Of a DNA stretch of 64,000 nt, positions 50,749 through 59,918 are shown in pieces. The position numbers were made by a program, and so were the translations under genes. The first letter of the stretch is position 1. Each line of letters begins with the position of its first letter. The notes beneath the pieces are model-generated. The model was not told where the DNA came from. It was given only the letters and a program-made list of their open reading frames with translations, and did not search any database. This DNA is from Microcaldota archaeon. GTDB taxonomy: Archaea; Micrarchaeota; Micrarchaeia; Anstonellales; Bilamarchaeaceae. The stretch covers positions 17,130 to 81,129 of the forward strand of contig JAHJCT010000028.1 of assembly GCA_018812715.1 (NCBI GenBank). The letters run 5' to 3'.

Positions 50749-52185
50749 TTATTTCTTCTCAGACAGCTTTACCAGTGCTTTTGTTACTAATCTTACACCT
50801 ATGCCTGTAGCTCCTTTACTAAGGTAAGCATGTTTTTCATTAATATTTCCTACTCCAGCTATATCGAGATGCACCCATTTTGTATCTCCTATAAATTCTT
50901 GCAGAAATGCAGCGGCAGTAATAGATCCTGCTTCTCCTTGTTCAGAAATATTCTTTATATCTGCAAAATCTGATTTCATCATTTCACTGTATTCTTTCCA
51001 CACTGGCAATCTCCAAACTCGTTCATGGGTTTCATCTCCTGCTTCTTCTAAAATATTTGCAAGTTTGTCATCATTGCTAAACAAACCAGCTGCATGTCGC
51101 CCTAAACATACCAATATTGCCCCTGTTAATGTGGCCATATCTATGATAGCTTTAGGTTTTTGTTCTGCAGCAAAACTAAGTGCATCCGCAAGTATCAATC
51201 TTCCTTCTGCATCAGTATTGAGCACTTCAATTGTCTTACCATTATATGCCTTGATTATATCTCCTGGTTTTTGTGCGTTGCCTGATGGCAGATTTTCTGT
51301 CAAAGGCATTAATCCAATAAGTCTTATCGGAAGCTTAAGCTCAGCAACTGCCTTCATTACACCAAGAACATTTATTGCTCCCGTTTTGTCGTATTTCATT
51401 TCATGCATACCTTTTGATGGTTTAAGGCTAATGCCACCACTGTCAAACGTTATCCCCTTCCCAACTATACAATAGAGCGGATAATTTCTGCCCTTATTAT
51501 ACTCTAATTTTACGAGTATTGGGGGCTCTTCACTTCCGCGTGCAACCGCAAGGATAGCCTTCATTTTCATTTTTTGCAGTGCTTTTTTCTCATATATGGT
51601 TATGTGCAAATTCTTTTCTTTTGCCAATACCTTTGCTTCTTTTGCTATAGCTGTTGGCGTAGCAATATTTGCCGGATGTTCATCAAGGTCTCTTGCATAG
51701 TTTTGTGCTCCAGCATAAATTGTTCCTAATCCCACTCCCCTAGAAAGATCCTTTTCACTCATTAAGTACACTTTTTCAATTTGAAATTTGTCCTTTTCTT
51801 CTGTTTTATAATGAGTAAACTTATATGAGGCTAATAATGCACCTTCTGTAATTGCTTGTGCTGTTTCATTTCCCTCTGGTACGTATATCGTAAATTCTTT
51901 TTGCTTGAGTATAGATGCATATCGTGTTGCTACGCCAGCCGCCTTCCTAAAATTGTCTAATCTGAAATCCTTTTTCTCTCCAAGTCCTACTACAAGAAGG
52001 TGATCAAATCTCTCCTTACCTGTTGTGCATAAATGTACCACTTGTTCTAATTTTCCTTCAAAATTATGTGCTTTAAATTCTTTATCATACCCCTTTATGG
52101 GGGCCCCTTCATTCTGCATTACAAAAACACAAAGAAGCGCACCTTTGATTTTATCCAATGCCATTCTCTTGAATTCGGCCTTCAT
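50749..52185 (-). CDS. pepA: Leucyl aminopeptidase (M17)
   Basis: VGKGITFDSGGISLKPS, NTDAEGRLILADAL. Confidence 0.95.
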   Translation of the reverse strand: MKAEFKRMALDKIKGALLCVFVMQNEGAPIKGYDKEFKAHNFEGKLEQVVHLCTTGKERFDHLLVVGLGEKKDFRLDNFRKAAGVATRYASILKQKEFTIYVPEGNETAQAITEGALLASYKFTHYKTEEKDKFQIEKVYLMSEKDLSRGVGLGTIYAGAQNYARDLDEHPANIATPTAIAKEAKVLAKEKNLHITIYEKKALQKMKMKAILAVARGSEEPPILVKLEYNKGRNYPLYCIVGKGITFDSGGISLKPSKGMHEMKYDKTGAINVLGVMKAVAELKLPIRLIGLMPLTENLPSGNAQKPGDIIKAYNGKTIEVLNTDAEGRLILADALSFAAEQKPKAIIDMATLTGAILVCLGRHAAGLFSNDDKLANILEEAGDETHERVWRLPVWKEYSEMMKSDFADIKNISEQGEAGSITAAAFLQEFIGDTKWVHLDIAGVGNINEKHAYLSKGATGIGVRLVTKALVKLSEKK

Positions 52186-52236
52186 GATCTAGCCTATTCA
52201 TCTCAGATTAAAAAATCTTGGTGTACTATCATTTGT

Positions 52237-53955
52237 CTATTTTTGTAGATTAAACATTGCTATAACTTCTTCGCTAGTCGTTATCTCCTTTATACTTTTA
52301 TCTTCTCTTATTTTTGCCATTCGTGGGAAGCGCAATGCATATCCCTTTTCATTTTTCTTCCCACATGTATGGATAGATGAAATGGTAATATCATCAAAAG
52401 CCACCTCTATCACATATTTTGGTTCTACCCAAAACTCTGGTTCAATGTTATAATCAAGATTCTTTGGTGCCTTCTCTGTTTTTATTTTTTCAAGTTTTTC
52501 TTTCAATTCTCTCATCTCTTCTTCTGTAAATCCAGAACCTATTTTCGCAACTGTTTCAAGTTTCCCATTATCAGAATTATAGACAGCTATCAGAAGGCCA
52601 CCGAATTCAAATTCAGCGCGCGTTCCACGGCCTAAGTAATACCCAACTATCACCCCATCTACTGTGTCCACAGCTTTTCCATATGATTTCTTGAGTTTTA
52701 TCCATGCAAATTTTCGTTTTCCTGCCGTATATGGAGCTGCAAGATCCTTTGCCATTATTCCCTCCAATCCTTCTGCCAGCGATTCTTCAAATATTTCATC
52801 AAGTTTTTCTGCTTTTGATACAAGAGAACTTTTACTTGCTTTCAGTATCTTTCCTCTGAACATTTTCTTTATTTTTTCTCTTCTTTGTTTGTAAGGTTCA
52901 TTTGTGAGATCCTTACCATTGAGATACAAAATATCAAAGACAAAGACATTGAGCGGGAACTCCTTTGCCATCGCTTCTATGCCATGTTTTCTTCTTCTAT
53001 GCATTGTTTCTTGGAATGAATAATACCTTTTTTTCTTTGCATTATATGCGAGTGCTTCCCCCTCAAATATAATTTCTTTAGCCTTCAGTTTTTTGATAGT
53101 TTCAACAATATCAGGAAACATATGCGCCATTTTTTCTAATTTTCTTGAATATATCTCAACCTGATTCTCTTTCTTGTGGCATTGTAACCGTAATCCATCA
53201 TACTTCATTTCTACTCCGCATTTTCCTATTTTATCTATTATCTCTTTAGGCGTACTCAGTCGCTCTGCGAGTGCTGGCATCAATGGTTTGAAAGGCTGTA
53301 CTTTGAATTTTTCAATACTTTTTGGATCTTTGTAAAACTCTCTTGCAACATACCCCATATCAGCACAAACATTGTATGCTCTTTCTAGTGGTTCACGAAG
53401 AGATTTATCTCCAGCATGCGCTACAGAAATTGCATCTAAAATTGTTGGATCTCCAACTCCTAATCTCAATCTGCCCAATACAAATCTCACAAGAAATCGC
53501 GCTTCAAGAGGCGATGCATTATTCAATAATTCAGTCAGGTGTTTTATCTTCTGTTCCTGGCTTCCTGTGCCCCCAGCTATTGAAATGTGCATCATTGCAT
53601 CATAGACATAATTGATATTCATTTCACTTGTGAATAGGGCAGTTTGCTTTCTTTTTTCAAGTAATTTTTCAACAGTGTCGCCCAGATCTCCGCTTTTCTT
53701 ATAATTCTCCTCCACCTGCATTTTAGTATATCCTGAAGCAGCTGCTATCGCGTCTATAGCAAATCGCTCTCCTATTCCAACATCAATACCACTATATGGA
53801 GGTGCAATTATCCCCTGCATTATGTAAACTAGTTCGCCTATCTCGTTTCCTTTTGCCTTTTTGAAAAGCTCTGCAAGGATATCTGTCATCTCTAGTCTGC
53901 CACTTCGTTTTTCTAATTCATCGAAGACCGCTGCCACATCTGAAAAAAGAAGCAT
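52237..53955 (-). CDS. ATP-dependent DNA ligase
   Basis: EMKYDGLRLQCHK adenylation motif, EGEALAY, EGIMAKDL, WIKLKKSY. Confidence 0.95.
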   Translation of the reverse strand: MLLFSDVAAVFDELEKRSGRLEMTDILAELFKKAKGNEIGELVYIMQGIIAPPYSGIDVGIGERFAIDAIAAASGYTKMQVEENYKKSGDLGDTVEKLLEKRKQTALFTSEMNINYVYDAMMHISIAGGTGSQEQKIKHLTELLNNASPLEARFLVRFVLGRLRLGVGDPTILDAISVAHAGDKSLREPLERAYNVCADMGYVAREFYKDPKSIEKFKVQPFKPLMPALAERLSTPKEIIDKIGKCGVEMKYDGLRLQCHKKENQVEIYSRKLEKMAHMFPDIVETIKKLKAKEIIFEGEALAYNAKKKRYYSFQETMHRRRKHGIEAMAKEFPLNVFVFDILYLNGKDLTNEPYKQRREKIKKMFRGKILKASKSSLVSKAEKLDEIFEESLAEGLEGIMAKDLAAPYTAGKRKFAWIKLKKSYGKAVDTVDGVIVGYYLGRGTRAEFEFGGLLIAVYNSDNGKLETVAKIGSGFTEEEMRELKEKLEKIKTEKAPKNLDYNIEPEFWVEPKYVIEVAFDDITISSIHTCGKKNEKGYALRFPRMAKIREDKSIKEITTSEEVIAMFNLQK

Positions 53956-54093
53956 ACTTCATTGACGCTAAGATAAAATAAAAACTTATTTACTTCCCAA
54001 ATTCTTCAGCAAGTTTTCTGGCTTCGTTCTTGAGGGCGCGGAAATGAACTATCTTATCCTTTAACTTCTTTTAATTATCGTCAATTTGAGCAT

Positions 54094-54228
54094 ATGAGAC
54101 GTGGGGAAGTTAGAATACCCCTACAAATGGCTGTTGCAGCAATAAAAATTCTCAACAAAAAAGAATATTTTGAGCAGATTCCTAAACATTACACAGATCT
54201 TGTTAGGATCTACGATGATTTTCCTTGA
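54094..54228 (+). CDS. Possible 44-aa small ORF
   Basis: MRRGEVRIPLQMAVAAIKILNKKEYFEQIPKHYTDLVRIYDDFP; no homology assignable by eye. Confidence 0.3.
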   Translation: MRRGEVRIPLQMAVAAIKILNKKEYFEQIPKHYTDLVRIYDDFP

Positions 54229-55310
54229 ATAAACTTCTCGAATTCTGCTCTTGCTTCGTCATCACTCATTTGTTTAGGTGGATGTTTCATAAGATAAGCA
54301 CTTACCGCAATCAATGGCCCCCCCATTTTTCTATCTAATGCTATTTTGCATGCCCTAATTGCGTCAACAACAATCCCAGCACTATTTGCTTTATCATCAA
54401 CTTCTAATCTAACTTCCATATTGTATGGGATATTGGCCCACATACGTCCTTCTATACGCATGAACATCAGCTTAGTATTACCTAAAAATGGTATGAAATC
54501 AGAAGGACCTACATATATTTGATCATCTGGTAATCTTTGAGAAAGTTGAGATTGGACTGATTCTGTCTTGGATATCTTTTTTGAATGAAGTCTTTCTTGT
54601 TCTTTCATAGTTAGAAAATCCGTATTTCCTCCCACATTTATTTGATATGTTTTGTCTATCTTCGTACCTCTCATATCACACAGTTTTGCAAGGGTCCTAT
54701 GCACGATTGTAGCTCCTACTTGCCCTTTTATGTCATCAGACACAATCGGCACATTCTTCTCTTTGAATTTTTCAGCCCATTGAGGATCAGATCCAATAAA
54801 CGAAGGCATGCAATTTACAAATGCTATTTTTGTGTCGAGACAAACCTGTGCCCAGAATTTTGTAGCCATATCTGACCCTACCGGAAGATAAGAAACAATT
54901 ACCTCAATCTTTTTTGCTTTCAATTCCTCAATTATCTCTTTTTTCAATTCTTCTACTGGTCTATCAGGAACCGGATCCACAACCTTTTGTACATAGCTTC
55001 CAACTCCATCTAGACGTGGTGATTGCTTTACTATTACATCTTCCATTGATGAAACTGAGTCTATCCACTTCACCTTGTTTGGTTCTGCATAAATAGCTTC
55101 ATTCAAGGCCTTTCCAACTTTTTTTGAATCAACATCAAAAGCAGCAACAAAATCAATATCGTGGATGGTATATCCGCTCATATTGTCATGCATTATCCCA
55201 GTAATCTTTTGATTAGGGTTCTGTTTATAGTATTCTATTCCCTGCACAAGACCAGCAAAACAATTCCCAACTCCCACAACAGCACATTTGATTTTTCCCA
55301 TATGAACCAC
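54210..55310 (-). CDS. myo-Inositol-1-phosphate synthase
   Basis: CAVVGVGNCFAGLVQGIEYY, VSYLPVGSDMATKFWAQ, VNCMPSFIGSD, KGQVGATIVHRTL, NVGGNTDFLTM. Confidence 0.92.
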   Translation of the reverse strand: MVHMGKIKCAVVGVGNCFAGLVQGIEYYKQNPNQKITGIMHDNMSGYTIHDIDFVAAFDVDSKKVGKALNEAIYAEPNKVKWIDSVSSMEDVIVKQSPRLDGVGSYVQKVVDPVPDRPVEELKKEIIEELKAKKIEVIVSYLPVGSDMATKFWAQVCLDTKIAFVNCMPSFIGSDPQWAEKFKEKNVPIVSDDIKGQVGATIVHRTLAKLCDMRGTKIDKTYQINVGGNTDFLTMKEQERLHSKKISKTESVQSQLSQRLPDDQIYVGPSDFIPFLGNTKLMFMRIEGRMWANIPYNMEVRLEVDDKANSAGIVVDAIRACKIALDRKMGGPLIAVSAYLMKHPPKQMSDDEARAEFEKFIQGKSS

Positions 55311-55368
55311 TATTTAATATTTGTTAAATAGTATACTTTTTTAAAATCATAATCCTTTTAAACTCGCT

Positions 55369-55432
55369 GAGTCTAATTAGAGATGCTTGAATACGCTTCA
55401 GGCTAGACTCTCTTTTCATGAAATATGAAAAG
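55369..55432 (+). promoter_or_regulatory. Two hairpins in the rpoE1 5' leader
   Basis: GAGTCTA (55369)/TAGACTC (55404) with inner CTTGAA/TTCAGG; CTTTTCAT (55412)/ATGAAAAG (55425); followed by GGAGGT RBS. Confidence 0.55.
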
Positions 55433-55452
55433 CGAATGACGGAGGTAACCTA

Positions 55453-56016
55453 ATGTATTATATAAAAACACTCGAAGATCGGATTTGCATTCCCCCTTCT
55501 CTGTTTGGTAGTAAACTAACAGATGCAGTTCTTTCTATTTTGAGAGAACGCTACGAAGGAAGAATATACAAAGATTTAGGCATAGTGCTGTCAGTAAATG
55601 AACCTGAAATACTTTCAGACGGTGTTGTAATTCCTGGCGATAGTGGTGCTTATTATACTGTTGGTTGTCAGGCATTGACATTCATCCCACTTGTTAATGA
55701 AGTCTTTAGAGCAGATATAAAAGAAATCGTGGAATTCGGTGCGTTCGCATCAATCGGTCCATTCCAGGGTCTTCTACACATCTCACAAATAGACCGAGAG
55801 AAATTCTATTATGATAAGAAGAATAAATCTCTTGGTTCTAAAGCTCTGAAAAGAACTTTGAAAAAAGGCGATGAAGCCCTAGTAAAAGTCTCAACCGTGA
55901 GTCTAAAATCAACATCTTCAGATACGAAAATTGGACTCACTATGCGCCCTGATGGTCTTGGAAGACCTGACTGGATTGAAAAACCAGTGGTCAAAAAGAA
56001 AGGTGGAAAGAAGTGA
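55453..56016 (+). CDS. rpoE1: RNA polymerase subunit E' (RPB7-like)
   Basis: MYYIKTLEDRICIPPSLFG; S1-like FGAFASIGPFQGLLHISQI. Confidence 0.93.
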   Translation: MYYIKTLEDRICIPPSLFGSKLTDAVLSILRERYEGRIYKDLGIVLSVNEPEILSDGVVIPGDSGAYYTVGCQALTFIPLVNEVFRADIKEIVEFGAFASIGPFQGLLHISQIDREKFYYDKKNKSLGSKALKRTLKKGDEALVKVSTVSLKSTSSDTKIGLTMRPDGLGRPDWIEKPVVKKKGGKK

Positions 56017-56195
56017 GCGCTTGTAAAAACTGCCGTTATATCGTACAAGGCAAGGAAAAAATTTGTCCAAAATGCCAAGGTGAACTTTCTGAAAAGTTCT
56101 CGGGCATGGTGATGATTTTAGATCCAGAGCGTTCTGAGGTAGCAAAAGTTGTTGAAATAAATCTAAAAGGCCGATATGCCATCCGCGTCAAATAA
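56013..56195 (+). CDS. rpoE2: RNA polymerase subunit E'' / Spt4
   Basis: ACKNCRYIVQGKEKICPKCQGELSEKFSGMVMILDPERSEVAK. Confidence 0.93.
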   Translation: MSACKNCRYIVQGKEKICPKCQGELSEKFSGMVMILDPERSEVAKVVEINLKGRYAIRVK

Positions 56196-56233
56196 TTTTT
56201 AATATTTCTCATTCTATCTTACATGGGGGATGA

Positions 56234-56815
56234 ATGAGAGGTTATCTATCTTTTGTACTGGTATTGATTTGCCTTCTAGTCATTTTCTATCTTCTTGAAC
56301 TTCAGATTACATTTGATTTTTCCAAAGCTATTGCTGTCCAACGTACCTATTCAGTTCAAATGAATGTTAAAGAAAGTATTTTTGAATCAGTAAAACAAGG
56401 CGCTAGCGAAGGTTTTCATGACTATGATTTGTCCCACAGTACTGAGTTGTGTAAACATTGCCCAGATCATTTTTGTATTCCATCTTCTCCTACCAATCAC
56501 TGTGATCCAATTCTTTGTGCAAAATGTTTTAGAGAAGATGAAGCTAGAAATTCCGCAGTCAATGGTGCTTTGTCTAAATTACAATTGATCTCAACTCACA
56601 TATTTGATCCTGATTTTGATGTTTCCATCAGCACATTCAATCTTTCAGTTTATCTTAAACCAGATTCTCTGTCTCAAAATGGTTTTTCTCTTGATTATAC
56701 CCAATTCAGGAAGGAAATTCTGATTGGATTATCTTCTGAAAAATTTGATATTTCAGCCGAAGCGCGGATTCCTAAGGGGTGTGTTTTATATGATGAAGGG
56801 CCAAGCATTTGTTGA
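56234..56815 (+). CDS. Secreted/membrane-anchored Cys-rich protein in pilin-like operon
   Basis: Single N-terminal TM; CKHCPDHFCIPSSPTNHCDPILCAKC. Confidence 0.7.
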   Translation: MRGYLSFVLVLICLLVIFYLLELQITFDFSKAIAVQRTYSVQMNVKESIFESVKQGASEGFHDYDLSHSTELCKHCPDHFCIPSSPTNHCDPILCAKCFREDEARNSAVNGALSKLQLISTHIFDPDFDVSISTFNLSVYLKPDSLSQNGFSLDYTQFRKEILIGLSSEKFDISAEARIPKGCVLYDEGPSIC

Positions 56816-57101
56816 ATTTCTTTTTGCTTTTGCTGTGACAATTATTTTTATTTCTCTTCTTTCATCAGCTGTTCTTGCTCATAAAGATAAACTTGAAGAA
56901 AAATCACAGGACATTGAAAAAATAGTTGCTTTAGAACCAAGTGCCCGTGCGATAGAAGCTGCTCTAAACACCGGTATTGAAATGCACATTACATTTCCAG
57001 ATGTTTATGCCGCTGAAGATAACCGTTTTACTGTTTCTTACAAAGGTGATGTAATTGAAATAAAGGGGGTTTTTACACATGAAACTGCCGAACCGATATA
57101 A
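56790..57101 (+). CDS. Class III signal peptide/pilin-like protein (ORF track start 56724; ATG 56790 preferred)
   Basis: MMKGQAFVEFLFAFAVTIIFISLLSSAVL matches the KGQ-x-x-x-E + hydrophobic pattern of archaeal prepilins. Confidence 0.7.
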   Translation: MMKGQAFVEFLFAFAVTIIFISLLSSAVLAHKDKLEEKSQDIEKIVALEPSARAIEAALNTGIEMHITFPDVYAAEDNRFTVSYKGDVIEIKGVFTHETAEPI

Positions 57102-57483
57102 TGGATTTTCTTCTTTTGATGCCGTTTTCAGCATCTTACCCCAAGTACTGATGCTCATTTTTCTTTTGAATATTTCGTTTTTCGTAACTCACAACAGTGC
57201 AGAGGCGATACATAAACAACAAATTCTTGACAAACTCGTTTCAATTGCTGATTATACAGTAAAGATTGGTGCTGTAAAAAGAGCCGATGATATCCGCTAT
57301 CCCAATTGGTTTGAAGCCAACTTCATTACTCCTTCATACGTAGAAGATCTTCGTATACGTGCTGAACTTTCAGAATTATATATCAGTACAGATAAGCCTA
57401 GCGAAAATTTTCAAGTTTGTATATATCGCCTTGTGGTTACGGGAGATAACAAACAGATAAATCGACTTTTTGTATGTGGTTGA
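57079..57483 (+). CDS. Single-TM secreted protein of pilin-like operon
   Basis: Overlapping ORF; N-terminal TM then soluble domain. Confidence 0.65.
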   Translation: MKLPNRYNGFSSFDAVFSILPQVLMLIFLLNISFFVTHNSAEAIHKQQILDKLVSIADYTVKIGAVKRADDIRYPNWFEANFITPSYVEDLRIRAELSELYISTDKPSENFQVCIYRLVVTGDNKQINRLFVCG

Positions 57484-57484
57484 T

Positions 57485-57847
57485 ATGCAGACAATTGAAG
57501 CTAGCATCTCATTTCTTTTCTTTGTTTCAATAACTGCATACATTCTTTCAACAACAGAGCCCATTCCTACTAATGATTCACTTTATCGAATACAACTTAT
57601 AGAAGATGTTTGGCGTGTATTATACCTCAGAGGAGATTTTGAAAATTTAGGAAGCAGCACGCACATTCATTTAGAAGATGACCTCGTTCTTATTGGAAAT
57701 GAAACAGGCCTTTGTATCTTCATTGATGGGGTTTTCATAACAAATTGCAGAGGCGGAACTCAGCCTCATAACATTACTGCATCTCTTACAAAAACAGCAA
57801 TTTATGATGGAAAACCAAGAACCTTTACCTTTTCTTTGGGAACATAA
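57485..57847 (+). CDS. Single-TM pilin-like small protein (ORF track start 57470)
   Basis: MQTIEASISFLFFVSITAYILSTT N-terminal hydrophobic helix; colinear. Confidence 0.65.
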   Translation: MQTIEASISFLFFVSITAYILSTTEPIPTNDSLYRIQLIEDVWRVLYLRGDFENLGSSTHIHLEDDLVLIGNETGLCIFIDGVFITNCRGGTQPHNITASLTKTAIYDGKPRTFTFSLGT

Positions 57848-57920
57848 TATCGTCTTCTGACGTATGATTACCAATAAAAACATTGTTCGAGATAGATTTC
57901 CAACGTATTTTGGTGATAAT

Positions 57921-59078
57921 ATGATAGAAACATCAATGAGAAGTGAGTTAGTCTCATACCCGATTAGGGATATAGTCCAAGCAGCAAAAAAATATGAAAA
58001 ACAAGGAACAGATATGATCTATCTGAATATTGGTGATCCTGCACCATATGGTTTTAGGCCACCACAACACATTCTTGATGCAGCTGCAGATGCATTGAAA
58101 CAAAATTACTCTGGTTATGCACCCTCTGAGGGTGATCATGAATTGAAAGAAACAATAGCTGAATTTGAAAAAGTAGCACCTGAAGATGTGTTTGTAACAG
58201 CAGGACTTAGTGAAGGGATCGATTTCCTTTTTCAAGCACTACTCGACCCGGGAAGAAATTTCTTGCTTCCTGTTCCAACCTATCCTCTTTACCTTACTAA
58301 AGAACGCATTAGTTATGGCACGGTTGAATTTTATGATTGTGATGACACCAATGAACCCGATCTTGATAGCTTAAGAAAAAACATAAATGAGTTTACCAAA
58401 GCCCTAGTAGTTATCAATCCAAACAATCCCACTGGTGCAGTTTATTCAAGAAAGACAATTGAAGGCATAATCAACATTGCAGGGGAGTACAAACTCCCAA
58501 TTATAGCAGATGATGTTTATGATCAAATGGTTTTTGATGGTGAAATCACTCCTCTCCGTCGTATTTCCAAAGATATTCCAGTGGTTTCAGGAAACAGTCT
58601 TTCGAAGAACTATATCTACCCTGGTGCCCGTGCTGCATATCTAGCATTCTTTGGTGAAGGTTGGGACAAGATCAAAGATGCAACCCAAAGATTATGCAAC
58701 CAAAGACTTTCAGTAAACTGGGAAATGCAAAGAGCATACATAGCTGCTATCAAAGGTCCGCATGACCACATAAAAAAATTCAATGAAGAACTGAAAATAA
58801 GACGCGATTTAATGGTTAAAAGGGTAAATGAAATCGAAGGATTGAGCATCTCTCCTCCGCGTGGTGCCTTTTATGCCTTTATAGGTGTGGAAGGCCCTTG
58901 GAAAACAGATAAAGAATTTGTATATGAACTTTTGAAAACAGGAGTGGTTGTTGTTCCTGGTTCTGGGTTTATACCAAAAGCAACTGATAAAAAATATTTC
59001 AGAATGGTTCTACTTCCTAAACCAGAACAAATCGACGAAGCCTTTAACAGAATAGATAAATTCATGAAATCCTGCTAG
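57921..59078 (+). CDS. PLP-dependent class I aminotransferase (ORF track start 57864; ATG 57921 likely)
   Basis: MIYLNIGDPAPYGFRPP, INPNNPTGAVYS, SGNSLSKNYIYPGARAAY. Confidence 0.92.
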   Translation: MIETSMRSELVSYPIRDIVQAAKKYEKQGTDMIYLNIGDPAPYGFRPPQHILDAAADALKQNYSGYAPSEGDHELKETIAEFEKVAPEDVFVTAGLSEGIDFLFQALLDPGRNFLLPVPTYPLYLTKERISYGTVEFYDCDDTNEPDLDSLRKNINEFTKALVVINPNNPTGAVYSRKTIEGIINIAGEYKLPIIADDVYDQMVFDGEITPLRRISKDIPVVSGNSLSKNYIYPGARAAYLAFFGEGWDKIKDATQRLCNQRLSVNWEMQRAYIAAIKGPHDHIKKFNEELKIRRDLMVKRVNEIEGLSISPPRGAFYAFIGVEGPWKTDKEFVYELLKTGVVVVPGSGFIPKATDKKYFRMVLLPKPEQIDEAFNRIDKFMKSC

Positions 59079-59871
59079 CGATTACAGAAGCAAAATGTCT
59101 GTTTGCTGAAAAATGTTGGGTTAGCTTCTGAAGATGAAAATCTGGATCTCCTCTAGCAGTTCTTTCAAATTCTAGAGCTCTTCCGAACGCTTCTAATCCA
59201 AGGGCAGGGAACATGCTGAGCTTAGAGCTTTCAGCAAGCAAAGCACATGAATTCCCATGATTACTATAACCAATTTGAGGTGCTTTAACATACATGATAA
59301 ATTGCAATTTGAAAACATTTAGTAAAGTATCAATAGCATGATGAACTGTGAAAAGTAATCTTAAATCTTCTTTTGTAAATTCGGGAAGCCCGTCAATGCT
59401 TGCTTTAACAAATTCGTCTTCATATGCAAAAGATCTTCTTTGCATCAAATCTCTCATCAAGTGGTATACATCAATATTTTTCCAACTGCCAGCACTCAAC
59501 ATGGTTCTTATGTCCATCACAGTGAAATCTAATTCCTTCCATCTTTTTTCTGCTTCTTCATAATTCTCTATAACATATGGAGGCCTACTGGCAAAATGAT
59601 AAAACATCTGGGCCCAACGTGGTTCGAGAACTGCAACCATTCCTAGTTTTCTAAATGCTTCTAGTCTGATTTTTTCATCCTTTGTTGCCTTTATCCTCTC
59701 GACAATGGTTCTAGCTAAAATATCTAGCAATTCTTGAGTATCTGGACATGTGGCACCTTTAATAAATCTTGAAATTTTTGAATCTGAGGGCAGCATGACT
59801 CTTTCTTTCCAATAGCTAAAAACATTTCTTGGAGGATCATTTCTTGTCCTGCCTACTACTGCCTTTTTCAT
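59062..59871 (-). CDS. Hypothetical protein downstream of secretion ATPase
   Basis: Long uncontested ORF, 47 bp from the ATPase gene. Confidence 0.6.
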   Translation of the reverse strand: MKKAVVGRTRNDPPRNVFSYWKERVMLPSDSKISRFIKGATCPDTQELLDILARTIVERIKATKDEKIRLEAFRKLGMVAVLEPRWAQMFYHFASRPPYVIENYEEAEKRWKELDFTVMDIRTMLSAGSWKNIDVYHLMRDLMQRRSFAYEDEFVKASIDGLPEFTKEDLRLLFTVHHAIDTLLNVFKLQFIMYVKAPQIGYSNHGNSCALLAESSKLSMFPALGLEAFGRALEFERTARGDPDFHLQKLTQHFSANRHFASVIASRIS

Positions 59872-59918
59872 AACAAGTGTATGATAACCAACATCTTTAA
59901 ATGCTTTCTACCACATGA

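Noticed and set aside
55369-55410. C/D-box guide RNA in the rpoE1 leader
   Set aside because: No convincing RUGAUGA/CUGA box pair; hairpin leader is the simpler reading.
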